NCBI GenBank assembly: GCA_902786745.1 | Contig: CADADR010000007.1 | Span: 1-64,000, forward strand | Reading direction: 5' to 3' | Length of the DNA: 64,000 bases | DNA from: an uncultured Bacteroidia bacterium | Lineage (GTDB): Bacteria > Bacteroidota > Bacteroidia > Bacteroidales > F082 | Shown here: positions 9,427-17,155 of the stretch, one piece after another | Layout of the letters: every line of letters begins with the position of its first letter | Position numbering within the stretch: position 1 is the first letter of the stretch | The notes under the pieces: model-generated | Seen by the model: only the letters and a program-made list of their open reading frames with translations | Databases searched by the model: none | What the model was told of the DNA's origin: nothing | Translations under genes and position numbers: made by a program

Positions 9427-11553
9427 ATGACAAAAAAACTTATCAACATGATTGCTTTAAGCGTCATCACCTTGGCTTCGTGCACCTCCAAGCCTGAACA
9501 AAAGGCCGAGGTCGAAAGCCCAAATCCCTTCCTCAGCGAATACACGACACCCTTCCAGGTGCCGCCGTTCGACCAAATCAAGAATGAGCACTACATGCCT
9601 GCCTTCGAGGCCGGCATCAAAGAGCAGCAGGCCGAAGTGGAGGCCATCTGCAACAATGCCGAGCCTGCCACCTTCGAGAACACCATCCTGCCTTTCGACA
9701 AGTCGGGCCAGATCCTCGACCGCGTCAGCAACGTGTTCTTCAACCTCAACGAATGCCTCACCAACGACGAGATGATCGCCATTGCCGAGCAGGTGTTGCC
9801 CATGCTCTCGAAGCACAGCGACGCCATCATGATGAACCCGAAACTCTTCGAGCGCATCGACTATGTGTATCAGCACCGCAATGAGATGGGCCTCGACGAC
9901 CAACAGATCCGCGTGGTGGAGAAGTACCATCAGGACTTCATCCGCAGCGGTGCTGGCTTGGATGCCGAACAGCAAGCCGAGCTGAGCCAAATCAACGAGC
10001 AACTCTCCACCTTGAGCCTGCAGTTTGGCAACAACCTGCTGAAGGAAAACGCCGGCTACAAACTGGTTGTGGAGAATGAAGCCGACCTGGCGGGTCTGCC
10101 GCAGACCAGCATCGACGCCGCCGCCGAGCAAGCCAAGGCTGACGGCATGGAAGGCAAGTGGGTGTTCACCTTGAGCAAGCCCAGCCTCATCCCCTTCCTG
10201 CAGTTTGCCGACAACCGCGACCTGCGCGAACAGATGTACAAGGCTTACTACAACCGTGGCGACAACAACAACGAGTACGACAACAAGAACCTCATCAACG
10301 AGATGTGCAAGCTGCGTGTGCAGAAGGCCAAGCTCTTCGGCTATGACAACTACGCCGACTACGTGCTAGCCGTCAATATGGCGCAAGACTCAAAGACCGT
10401 CGACAAGTTCCTCATCGACATCTTCAACCCTGCCCAGCAACTCGCCAAGAAAGAGCTGGCCGAGATGCAGGCCATCGCCGACAAGGAAGGTGCCAACATC
10501 AAGCTGGAAGGTTGGGATTGGTGGTACTATGCCGAGAAGCTCCGCAAGGCCAAATACGACTTCGATGAAAACTATATCAAGCCTTACCTCACCGTGGACA
10601 ACGTGCGCAACGGCATGTTTGAGGCCGCCAACAAGCTCTATGGCGTCACCTTCACCAAGAACGAGAACCTGCCCATCTACTATCCTGGCGTGGAGACCTA
10701 CGAAGTGAAGGAAGCCAACGGCGACTTCCTCGGCATCCTCTATCTCGACTACTATCCGCGCGATTCGAAGAGTGGCGGTGCCTGGTGCACCAGTTTCCGT
10801 GAGAGTGGTTACGACATCGAGGGCAACAAGGTCTATCCCGTCGTCTCCCTCGTGATGAACTTCACCCCTGCCTCGGGCGACACCCCTGCCCTACTCACTT
10901 GGGACGAGACCGAGACCATGTGGCATGAGTTCGGCCACTCGCTGCACGCCTTCTTCTCCGACGGCCTCTACGACCGCACCTGTGGCAACGTGCCTCACGA
11001 CTATGTGGAGCTACCCTCGCAGATCATGGAGAACTGGGTTGCCGAGCCCGAGGTCATCCGCATGTATGCCAAGCACTACCAAACTGGCGAAGTCATGCCC
11101 GACAGCCTCATCAACAAGATTGAGAACAGTGCCCTGTTCAACCAAGGCTTCATGACCACCGAACTTATCGCCGCCTCCATCCTCGACATGAAGTACCACG
11201 AGCTGACCGAGGTCCAAGACCTCGACGTTGATGCCTTCGAGAAGCAGCAGATGGACGCCATCGGCCTGATGCCTGAGATTCTGCCTCGTTACCGCAGCAC
11301 GAACTTCAGCCACATCTTCAACGGTGGCTATAGTGCAGGCTACTATGCCTACACCTGGGCTGAGGTACTCGACAAGGACGCCTTCAACTACTTCAAGACC
11401 TCCGGCGACCTCTTCAATCCTAAGTTGGCCGCTTCGTTCCGCAAGAACTGCCTGCAGGAATGCGGCAACGACGAGGGCATGGTGCAGTACCGCAAGTTCC
11501 GCGGCCAAGACCCGGACTATGAACCTTACTTGAAGGCTCGCGGACTGAAATAA
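9427..11553 (+). CDS. dcp: M3 family peptidyl-dipeptidase, lipoprotein (Dcp-like)
   Basis: A 708-residue zinc metallopeptidase of the M3 oligopeptidase family. The zinc motif HEFGH is at residues 500-504 within TMWHEFGHSLHAF, and the downstream glutamate region (ELPSQIMENW) and the C-terminal YAYTWAEVLDKDAF are typical of Dcp. The N-terminus is a lipoprotein signal with lipobox LASC (Cys at residue 19), so the enzyme is probably anchored in the periplasm or at the outer membrane, unlike the cytoplasmic E. coli Dcp. It would release dipeptides from the C-termini of short peptides. It is the only plus-strand gene in the window and appears to be monocistronic. Confidence 0.92.
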   Translation: MTKKLINMIALSVITLASCTSKPEQKAEVESPNPFLSEYTTPFQVPPFDQIKNEHYMPAFEAGIKEQQAEVEAICNNAEPATFENTILPFDKSGQILDRVSNVFFNLNECLTNDEMIAIAEQVLPMLSKHSDAIMMNPKLFERIDYVYQHRNEMGLDDQQIRVVEKYHQDFIRSGAGLDAEQQAELSQINEQLSTLSLQFGNNLLKENAGYKLVVENEADLAGLPQTSIDAAAEQAKADGMEGKWVFTLSKPSLIPFLQFADNRDLREQMYKAYYNRGDNNNEYDNKNLINEMCKLRVQKAKLFGYDNYADYVLAVNMAQDSKTVDKFLIDIFNPAQQLAKKELAEMQAIADKEGANIKLEGWDWWYYAEKLRKAKYDFDENYIKPYLTVDNVRNGMFEAANKLYGVTFTKNENLPIYYPGVETYEVKEANGDFLGILYLDYYPRDSKSGGAWCTSFRESGYDIEGNKVYPVVSLVMNFTPASGDTPALLTWDETETMWHEFGHSLHAFFSDGLYDRTCGNVPHDYVELPSQIMENWVAEPEVIRMYAKHYQTGEVMPDSLINKIENSALFNQGFMTTELIAASILDMKYHELTEVQDLDVDAFEKQQMDAIGLMPEILPRYRSTNFSHIFNGGYSAGYYAYTWAEVLDKDAFNYFKTSGDLFNPKLAASFRKNCLQECGNDEGMVQYRKFRGQDPDYEPYLKARGLK

Positions 11554-11560
11554 CAACAAA

Positions 11561-11699
11561 GAGGTTCCCGCCTGGCGGCGGGAATGGAGTGCCATAATAA
11601 ACGTAACCTGCGGCGACTTGAGACCGTTACCACCCGGTAACTGTTTCTTGCCGCCGCTGGTCACTTAACACTCAACTCCATTCCCCGAAGGGGAACCTC
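11561..11699. repeat. Palindromic intergenic element, copy A
   Basis: About 139 bp bounded by the perfect 9-bp inverted pair GAGGTTCCC/GGGAACCTC. Each end folds on its own (TTCCCGC..GCGGGAA on the left, TTCCCCGAAGGGGAA on the right), and the middle holds a GCGGCG/CGCCGC arm around GTTACC/GGTAAC. It begins 8 bp after the dcp stop and may act as its transcript end. Confidence 0.8.
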
Positions 11700-11723
11700 T
11701 TAACCCTATACTCACACCCCCTG

Positions 11724-11946
11724 CCGTCATTGCGGACTTGATCCGCAATCTCCCACGCTCCTAGGACCAACTTCTTGTCGTCGCTTCGCGTCATTGACTC
11801 GCTTCGCATCGTCGAATCGGGGATTTGCGAGGAACGAAGCAAATCGAAGATTCGACGAAGTTGTGCCTCTACTCGCTGGGGGACTTTACACGTTTAAGGT
11901 TAACGGTACTCCTAGATTGCTTCGTCGTGCCTCCTCGCAATGACGG
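11724..11946. repeat. 223-bp terminal-inverted-repeat element, copy 1
   Basis: The ends are the perfect 11-bp inverted pair CCGTCATTGCG/CGCAATGACGG, followed inward by CTAGGA/TCCTAG. The inside is rich in GCTTCG and GAAGC motifs that can form further stems, and no ORF looks real. The terminal motif (CGTCATTGCGAG-type) resembles widespread REP-like sequences in bacteria. Confidence 0.75.
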
Positions 11947-12001
11947 AGGATACTCGGGCAACGTCATTCAGCGAAGCGCTTACACTTTATTGTTCTATTA
12001 C

Positions 12002-12141
12002 GAGATTCCCGCCTGGCGGCGGGAATGGAGTACCATAATAAACGTAACATGCGGCGGCTTCTAACGTTAACGACCTGTAAACGTTACTTGCCGCCGCATG
12101 GTACCTAACAACTATAACTCCATTCCCCGAAGGGGAACCTC
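12002..12141. repeat. Palindromic intergenic element, copy B
   Basis: A second copy of the element at 11561-11699, about 441 bp downstream. Its centre has a cleaner dyad, CTAACGTTAACGACC..GTAAACGTTA, inside a GCGGCGG/CCGCCGC arm. Confidence 0.8.
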
Positions 12142-12165
12142 TTAACCCTATACTCACACACCCTG

Positions 12166-12410
12166 CCGTCATTGCGGACTTGATCCGCAATCTCCCACGC
12201 TCCCAGGACCAACTTCTTGTCGTCGCTTCGCGTCATTGACTCGCTTCGCATCGTCGAATCGGGGATTTGCGAGGAACGAAGCAAATCGAAGATTCGACGA
12301 AGTAATGGATGAAAGGCTCCTCGAATGTGCCGCTACTCGCTGGGGGACTTTACACGTTTAAGGTTAACGGTACTCCTAGATTGCTTCGTCGTGCCTCCTC
12401 GCAATGACGG
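12166..12410. repeat. Terminal-inverted-repeat element, copy 2
   Basis: The second copy of the 223-bp element, again bounded by CCGTCATTGCG/CGCAATGACGG. It is 245 bp because of a roughly 22-bp insertion near 12303-12328 (AATGGATGAAAGGCTCC region). It lies 442 bp from copy 1, so the two element types were duplicated together as one block. Confidence 0.75.
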
Positions 12411-12456
12411 ACAATCCTCAAGTCGCTTTGATACGCGAAACAGGAATGCGAATGAT

Positions 12457-12587
12457 GAGATTCCCTTCGGGAATGGAGGTGGACGTAGAGTGGACAGCGG
12501 CGGCTTCTAACGTTAACGACCTGTAAACGTTACTTGCCGCCGCATGGTACCTAACAACTATAACTCCATTCCCCGAAGGGGAACCTC
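12457..12587. repeat. Palindromic intergenic element, copy C
   Basis: The third local copy of the palindromic element. Its right half is almost identical to copy B, but the left terminal hairpin is the shorter ATTCCCTTCGGGAAT form seen in copy D at 4701. No 223-bp element follows it; the terminator at 12595 does. Confidence 0.8.
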
Positions 12588-12594
12588 AATAAGC

Positions 12595-12629
12595 AAAAAA
12601 GGCCACCACGAATGTGATGGCCTTTTTTG
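12595..12629. terminator. Bidirectional rho-independent terminator
   Basis: A 9-bp stem (GGCCACCAC / GTGATGGCC, one mismatch) around the loop GAAT, flanked by six A on the left and six T on the right, so it can work on both strands. On the minus strand it lies 19 bp after the stop of the PHP phosphatase gene and ends the export operon. Confidence 0.85.
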
Positions 12630-12647
12630 ATATTCTTTGCAGTAGGC

Positions 12648-13376
12648 TTATCCAAACAACTTCTTGTTGTTCTCCAGCAACTGCGACAGTTGGTCGATTT
12701 CCTTCGTCTTCAGCTTAAGTTCGGGGAGGAAACGCTCGAAGTTGCCGAGCCCGTGCATGTCGGAGCCGATGTAGTTGTAAAATCCCTCTTTCAGGAGGTA
12801 ATGTGCCTTGGCTTCGGCTGCCTCTCCATACACACCCACCAACGACAACAGGTTCAACTGGAACTTGTAGTTCTTGTCCTTCCAGCGCGCATAGTTGGCA
12901 TTGTTGGCGTACTCATAACGCTCGGGGTGGGCAATGACAGGTTGCAATCCCTCGAGCATAATCTCATAGATCATTTCAGTGATGCCGTGCTCATACATCA
13001 TATATGACGTCTCGCAAAGCACGTGGGTATTATCCTTGTCCAAAAACAAAAAGCCCTGCTTGAAATGCTCCATGAAACGTGCGTCGAGCATATACTCCGC
13101 CGCCAAGCGCAACTCGATCTTGCTGACCTTCGCCGCCTCCGCCTTGAAGGCCTCAAACTTGGCCGTGATGCTGTTCCTGTCGTTGTCGGGATAGTCCTTC
13201 ATGAAATGCGGCGTGAGGATCATCTTGCTGACACCACGCTTCTCCAACACCTCGAGGGCGTGCAATGACTTCTCGGCGGTGGCAAAGCCATCGTCGACGC
13301 CAGGCAACAAGTGACAATGGATGTCACAAGCGCCTTTGAAAAAGTCGTCGGGGAGTCGGTGTTTGAAACTAAACAT
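12648..13376 (-). CDS. PHP-type tyrosine-protein phosphatase (CpsB/YwqE family)
   Basis: A 242-residue PHP-fold metal-dependent phosphatase that should remove phosphate from the tyrosine-rich tail of the adjacent Wzc-like kinase. The metal ligands appear in order: DIHCHLLPGVDDG near residue 18, TPH, the acidic E of ETSYMM, HPERYEY, and GSDMHG. Length matches the CpsB family. It starts 3 bp after the kinase stop and is the last gene of the export operon (Wza, Wzc, phosphatase). The order kinase then PHP phosphatase supports control of polysaccharide chain length or export by tyrosine phosphorylation. Confidence 0.88.
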   Translation of the reverse strand: MFSFKHRLPDDFFKGACDIHCHLLPGVDDGFATAEKSLHALEVLEKRGVSKMILTPHFMKDYPDNDRNSITAKFEAFKAEAAKVSKIELRLAAEYMLDARFMEHFKQGFLFLDKDNTHVLCETSYMMYEHGITEMIYEIMLEGLQPVIAHPERYEYANNANYARWKDKNYKFQLNLLSLVGVYGEAAEAKAHYLLKEGFYNYIGSDMHGLGNFERFLPELKLKTKEIDQLSQLLENNKKLFG

Positions 13377-13379
13377 GGC

Positions 13380-15824
13380 TTAATCCTTGCCGTCGTCTTT
13401 GTTTAACGACTTGCTTGAGCTGGAATGATGATGATGGTGGTGCTTATCCTTCTTGAAGAGGCGTTGGTACCATTTCTTCTTCTTTTTCTTTTCCTCGTCG
13501 CTGCCGTAGCCATAACCGTAGCCATAACCGTAGCCATAACCATAACCGTAGCCATACGGGAACTTACCGTCCTTGTAGAACTTGTCAACGTCGAAGAGCA
13601 AGCGTTTGTCGGTCTTACCCGCTCTCAGTACGAAGATGGTGGTGTCGGCCACGCGCTTCACGATGTCGGAGTCGGCCACCATGCCCACCGGCACGTTGTC
13701 CAAGAAGATGTATTCGTAGCGTTTGCGCAGCTCGGCGACCATGTCATCCAGGCGCGTGCTCATCAGCAACTCGGCCGGGTTGGGCGGGATGGGACCAGCG
13801 AAGATGATATCCAGGTTCGGGATGTTAGGATCGGAGTGGATGATATCGTCGATGTTGTCGGTCTTACCCGAGAGGTAATTGGACACGCCCACCTTCACAT
13901 TGCTGTCGAACACCTTCGAAAGGGTACCCTTACGGATGTCCAAGTCGACAAGCACCGTCTTACGCGAGGCGAAGGCAAAGCTACCAGCCAGGTTGGATGA
14001 CACGAAGGTCTTGCCCGACGACACCATGAACGACGAGAACATGATGACATGCGCGCCTTCCTTGCGATCCTTCATATACTCCAAGCTGGAGCGTATGAGA
14101 CGGAACGACTCGGAGAGCGAGTCACGCCCATTCTCGCGCACCACGATGGAATGGGCCTCCAAGCCCTTCTCGAAAGGCACATCGCCCAAGAAGGGTGCAT
14201 TCGTGCTCTTCTGCACATCGGCCCTGTCGTGCACCGAAGTATCCAACAACTTGCGAAGTAGCATAATGGCGGCCGGGATGGCCAAGCCGATGAGGATACC
14301 TATCATAATGGTTTCCTTCTCATCGGGTGCCACGGGCTTGTGGTCGGGATGGGCATAGTCAATCACTCGTGAGGTGGCCTCTAACTGTGGGCTTGTCAGC
14401 AACAGTTCCTCACGCTTAGAAAGTAACTGCAGGTAAAGTCTCTCCTTAATGTCCTGCATACGACCCACCTCGTTCAGTTCCAACTGGGCAGTAGGCACAG
14501 ACTGGATCTGGGCGTTGGCAATACTGCGTTCGCGGTCTGCGGCATCAATACGGGTCTGCAGGCCTTGCAGGTTGCTCTCCAACATGGCCAAGATGGAGGA
14601 GCGAAGGGTACGTTGCGACTCCTGCAGGTTCACTGCCACAGGGTTGTTCAGAGTACCGTCAGCCTTATAGCCTTCCAAAACAGCCTGATTGTCGTTGTAT
14701 TTCTTGATAACAGTAGCCGCATCCCCGTTGACATTTACCGCACCAACAGGAATCATCTGCCCTTCGTTATTCTCAATATAATTAATCAAAAACCGCACAT
14801 TACCCGCTTGGTCCCGCAGTTTTTTTGCTTCCTCAGTAGATGCAGCGCTACTAGCCATATAAGTCTGACCATAGGATTTAGTATCAATCAAGTTATGCGA
14901 TCGTTTAAAATTGACAAAAACCTGTTCGTAATCCTGAATGTCGTTCATCAGGTAATTTATACGGTCGTTGATGAAGGCTTCAGAATAATCTAAAATCCTC
15001 TGTTGGTCGTCGATGGATTCCTGATTGTACACATCAATCAAAGTATTCAGTGCGTCGGCAGCGCGTAAGGGAGAGGTGTCTTGCAGAGACAGTCTCAAGA
15101 TGGAGTTACGATCATTATCCCTCGCCACGCCGATACGGCCGCGATAGGAAGCAGCCACTGCAGAAAGCGGACGGCGATTCACCCTTATCGGCGTATTAAT
15201 GAAATCCTTATAAATCCAGGTAGGCGTCACCACCATACGGCCTTGGGGAATCATCACCGTGTCGTTCAGCTTCACCTTCATCGAAGGCACATTGCCACCG
15301 ATATCTTCGAGCATAACAAAATTATTATCCAAGGGACGCACTGTAAAGGAAACACTTGCCTCCTCTTCCATATCGGGGAAGGCCACTTCTACAGGAGAGG
15401 ATTTATATAGGTTCTTGTTGCGCTTCGCTATCTTAGTTTTATAGGAATACATGGTGTTCAGGTTCAGCTTGCGCACCATGTTCTCCATGTTGGTCTGCGA
15501 CTTCAGCACCATCATCTCGTTTTGCACCGAACTGATGGCCACGCCCTGCCCAGTAATAGCGCTCATTGCCGAGGAGCCACGAAATGTTTCCGATCCGCCG
15601 CTAACAGCAGTCTTGATCATAATGGTAGCCGAGCTGGCATAAATCCTTTCCTCGTTTCTCACTTTGTAATAGGCATACAAGCCACAAATGGCAGCGCAAA
15701 GGATGAACCAATGCAGGTTGCGGAGCACCAAAAAGAGCAGGTCCTTAAACTTGAAGCCGCTATTGGCATCGTCGTCAAGGAACGAAATATCGTTGGATGT
15801 TGTATTTACTTTGTTATTCTCCAT
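13380..15824 (-). CDS. wzc: Wzc-like polysaccharide co-polymerase and tyrosine autokinase
   Basis: An 814-residue inner-membrane protein. The N-terminal part has a Wzz-type membrane segment (about 30-55, LHWFILCAAICGLYAYY), a periplasmic coiled-coil domain and a GNVR-type region, and then a second membrane segment (IMIGILIGLAIPAAIMLL). The C-terminal BY-kinase domain has Walker A (MVSSGKTFVSSN), Walker A' (VLVDLDIRKGTLS) and Walker B (YIFLDNVPVG). The tail is unusual: nine Tyr-Gly dipeptides coded at 13503-13556, a lysine stretch, then six histidines and four serines. Tail tyrosines are the expected autophosphorylation sites. It lies between Wza-like and PHP phosphatase genes. Confidence 0.92.
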   Translation of the reverse strand: MENNKVNTTSNDISFLDDDANSGFKFKDLLFLVLRNLHWFILCAAICGLYAYYKVRNEERIYASSATIMIKTAVSGGSETFRGSSAMSAITGQGVAISSVQNEMMVLKSQTNMENMVRKLNLNTMYSYKTKIAKRNKNLYKSSPVEVAFPDMEEEASVSFTVRPLDNNFVMLEDIGGNVPSMKVKLNDTVMIPQGRMVVTPTWIYKDFINTPIRVNRRPLSAVAASYRGRIGVARDNDRNSILRLSLQDTSPLRAADALNTLIDVYNQESIDDQQRILDYSEAFINDRINYLMNDIQDYEQVFVNFKRSHNLIDTKSYGQTYMASSAASTEEAKKLRDQAGNVRFLINYIENNEGQMIPVGAVNVNGDAATVIKKYNDNQAVLEGYKADGTLNNPVAVNLQESQRTLRSSILAMLESNLQGLQTRIDAADRERSIANAQIQSVPTAQLELNEVGRMQDIKERLYLQLLSKREELLLTSPQLEATSRVIDYAHPDHKPVAPDEKETIMIGILIGLAIPAAIMLLRKLLDTSVHDRADVQKSTNAPFLGDVPFEKGLEAHSIVVRENGRDSLSESFRLIRSSLEYMKDRKEGAHVIMFSSFMVSSGKTFVSSNLAGSFAFASRKTVLVDLDIRKGTLSKVFDSNVKVGVSNYLSGKTDNIDDIIHSDPNIPNLDIIFAGPIPPNPAELLMSTRLDDMVAELRKRYEYIFLDNVPVGMVADSDIVKRVADTTIFVLRAGKTDKRLLFDVDKFYKDGKFPYGYGYGYGYGYGYGYGYGSDEEKKKKKKWYQRLFKKDKHHHHHHSSSSKSLNKDDGKD
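13503..13556 (-). repeat. In-frame Tyr-Gly microsatellite in wzc
   Basis: 54 bp encode nine YG units, built mainly from the 12-bp unit TATGGCTACGGT. The unit length is a multiple of three, so slippage would change the number of tail tyrosines without a frameshift. Confidence 0.9.
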
Positions 15825-15839
15825 ATCACAAATCAGTTA

Positions 15840-16631
15840 TTAGTGGGTGGGATTCTGAATGTCTTTTTCTATACTCTTATACAACAAGTACAATGACACT
15901 AGTGAAGTTATTCCAGACACAAGCCATTGCCAATTAGAATAACTCTCTCTGAGGAAACGGCGTGAACCCGCTTCCGTGAAGATGATATCATTTTGCTGCA
16001 GGAGGAAGAATTCATCGTCAAAGATCTCCACTGAGCGGGGATCCATATAGTGGATGACCATCTTGCCGTTCACCTCGCGCATCACGCCAATGCGGTCGCG
16101 GCGGGTATATAGGTCCAGACCACCAGCCAAGGCTAAGGCTTCCAAGAAAGTACAACGTTCTTCAGCGATATTCAGCACTTTACCACTTTCCGTCCCTAAA
16201 TAAAACACCTTGAAATTCAAGAAGCGCACCATCACATTGGGATTGCTCAGATAGCCATTGGATTTCAGTTGTTCAGCAATCAGTTCCTGTAATTGCAGAC
16301 GAGTCAGGCCCGCCACATGCAATTCACCCAAAACCGGGAATTCAATATTGCCATTCACATCAACAAGATAACCCATTCTGTTAACCGCAGTATTTCCTGC
16401 AGTGCCTAATACATTGAAAGGCTTCACCAATTCTTCATTCTTCCCATCGCCCAATACATAGATACGCAATTCATCGTAGGGAGCAATTGTGGCTTCAAAT
16501 TTATCGTTCAAAGGCACACCGTAGGTAGGCATATCTCTCAGATAACGCACTTTTTTCGAAGTGACACAAGACGTAGTCATCAAACCTAACAAGGCTAAAG
16601 ATAAAAGAAGTAAAAATCTTGACTTTTTCAT
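15840..16631 (-). CDS. wza: Wza-like polysaccharide export outer-membrane lipoprotein
   Basis: A 263-residue OPX-family export protein. I place the start at 16631 (MKKSRFLLLL), because the promoter -7 element at 16654-16661 lies inside the longer open frame. The signal peptide ends in the lipobox TTSC. A polysaccharide-export (PES) domain follows (about 60-150, APYDELRIYVLGDG, GNIEFPVLGELHVAGLT), then a SLBB-like segment (GKVLNIAEERCTFLEALALAGG) and a C-terminal hydrophobic stretch (WQWLVSGITSLVSLYLLYKS) that could be the membrane-spanning part. It should form the outer-membrane channel with the Wzc-like protein coded 15 bp downstream. Confidence 0.9.
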   Translation of the reverse strand: MKKSRFLLLLSLALLGLMTTSCVTSKKVRYLRDMPTYGVPLNDKFEATIAPYDELRIYVLGDGKNEELVKPFNVLGTAGNTAVNRMGYLVDVNGNIEFPVLGELHVAGLTRLQLQELIAEQLKSNGYLSNPNVMVRFLNFKVFYLGTESGKVLNIAEERCTFLEALALAGGLDLYTRRDRIGVMREVNGKMVIHYMDPRSVEIFDDEFFLLQQNDIIFTEAGSRRFLRESYSNWQWLVSGITSLVSLYLLYKSIEKDIQNPTH

Positions 16632-16653
16632 TTTGAGGGCGTTTTTGAATGTG

Positions 16654-16682
16654 CAAAAGTACAAATAATCTTCAAAATGCAA
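16654..16682 (-). promoter_or_regulatory. Promoter of polysaccharide export operon
   Basis: On the minus strand: TTG at 16680-16682, an 18-bp spacer and TACTTTTG at 16654-16661, matching TAnnTTTG. Transcription would begin near 16648, about 17 nt before the wza start codon at 16631. Confidence 0.7.
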
Positions 16683-16726
16683 CCTTTTCTTTAGGGTTTT
16701 CTACCGATTTTACCAACATTTTTCCT

Positions 16727-17056
16727 TCAACTCTGAAAAATCCTTTCCATCCTTTGCCATTTCTCGGCCGAACTCGCTCCGGCGGCACAGCCCTGGAATT
16801 GCGAGACGTAGGCCTCCCACTCCGCCTGTCTTGGCAGCGTGGCCAACCGAGCCATGTCGCGGTCGAAGTCGAAGTCGTCCACCGTATCCATGATCATGAA
16901 GAGCTGGCGGCCGTGGCGGTAGATCTGCATGTCGAGGATGCCTACCTCGCGCTGGCCAGCGATGACCTCGGGCCAGACGTGGGCGTGGGCCTCGATGTAT
17001 TTTTCAATGAGATGGGGATTGTCTATAAGGGTTAGGGTTTGGCAGTAACGTTTCAT
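16727..17056 (-). CDS. L-rhamnose/L-fucose mutarotase family protein (DUF718)
   Basis: A 109-residue protein of the RhaM (DUF718) mutarotase family, which interconverts the alpha and beta anomers of 6-deoxyhexoses. The recognisable segments are the opening CQTLTLIDNPHLIEKYIEAH, the histidine-tryptophan stretch HVWPEV and the tail AEKWQRMERIFQ. The gene follows the fucose permease gene by 99 bp, so L-fucose is the more likely substrate than L-rhamnose. Isomerase, kinase and aldolase genes for fucose are not in this window. Confidence 0.82.
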   Translation of the reverse strand: MKRYCQTLTLIDNPHLIEKYIEAHAHVWPEVIAGQREVGILDMQIYRHGRQLFMIMDTVDDFDFDRDMARLATLPRQAEWEAYVSQFQGCAAGASSAEKWQRMERIFQS

Positions 17057-17083
17057 TTCTCTCAGATTGTATGTTTTTTTTTA

Positions 17084-17143
17084 TTTCACACAGATTACAC
17101 AGATGGCACAGATTTTATTCACCTCGGTGACCTCGGTGAATAT
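17084..17143. repeat. Short intergenic repeats between fucP and mutarotase gene
   Basis: The gap contains an iterated CACAGAT motif (CACAGATTACACAGATGGCACAGAT near 17091-17113, given here in parts) and then a dyad ATTCACC..GGTGAAT around two CCTCGGTGA copies (17117-17141). The GGTGAAT motif also occurs at the 3' end of the fucP coding region (17168-17186). The whole looks like a decayed dispersed repeat. Confidence 0.45.
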
Positions 17144-17155
17144 GTCATACAGATA

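Noticed and set aside
11825..12510. Small plus-strand ORFs in the repeat array
   Set aside because: They arise from the repeat sequence, carry the palindromic GCTTCG stretches and resemble no protein.
11561..12587. CRISPR array
   Set aside because: Repeats are long, palindromic and few, with no regular unit/spacer period and no cas genes.
16632..16682. Extended N-terminus of the Wza-like protein from 16682
   Set aside because: The promoter -7 and -33 elements lie in this stretch and the ATG at 16631 starts a perfect lipoprotein signal.
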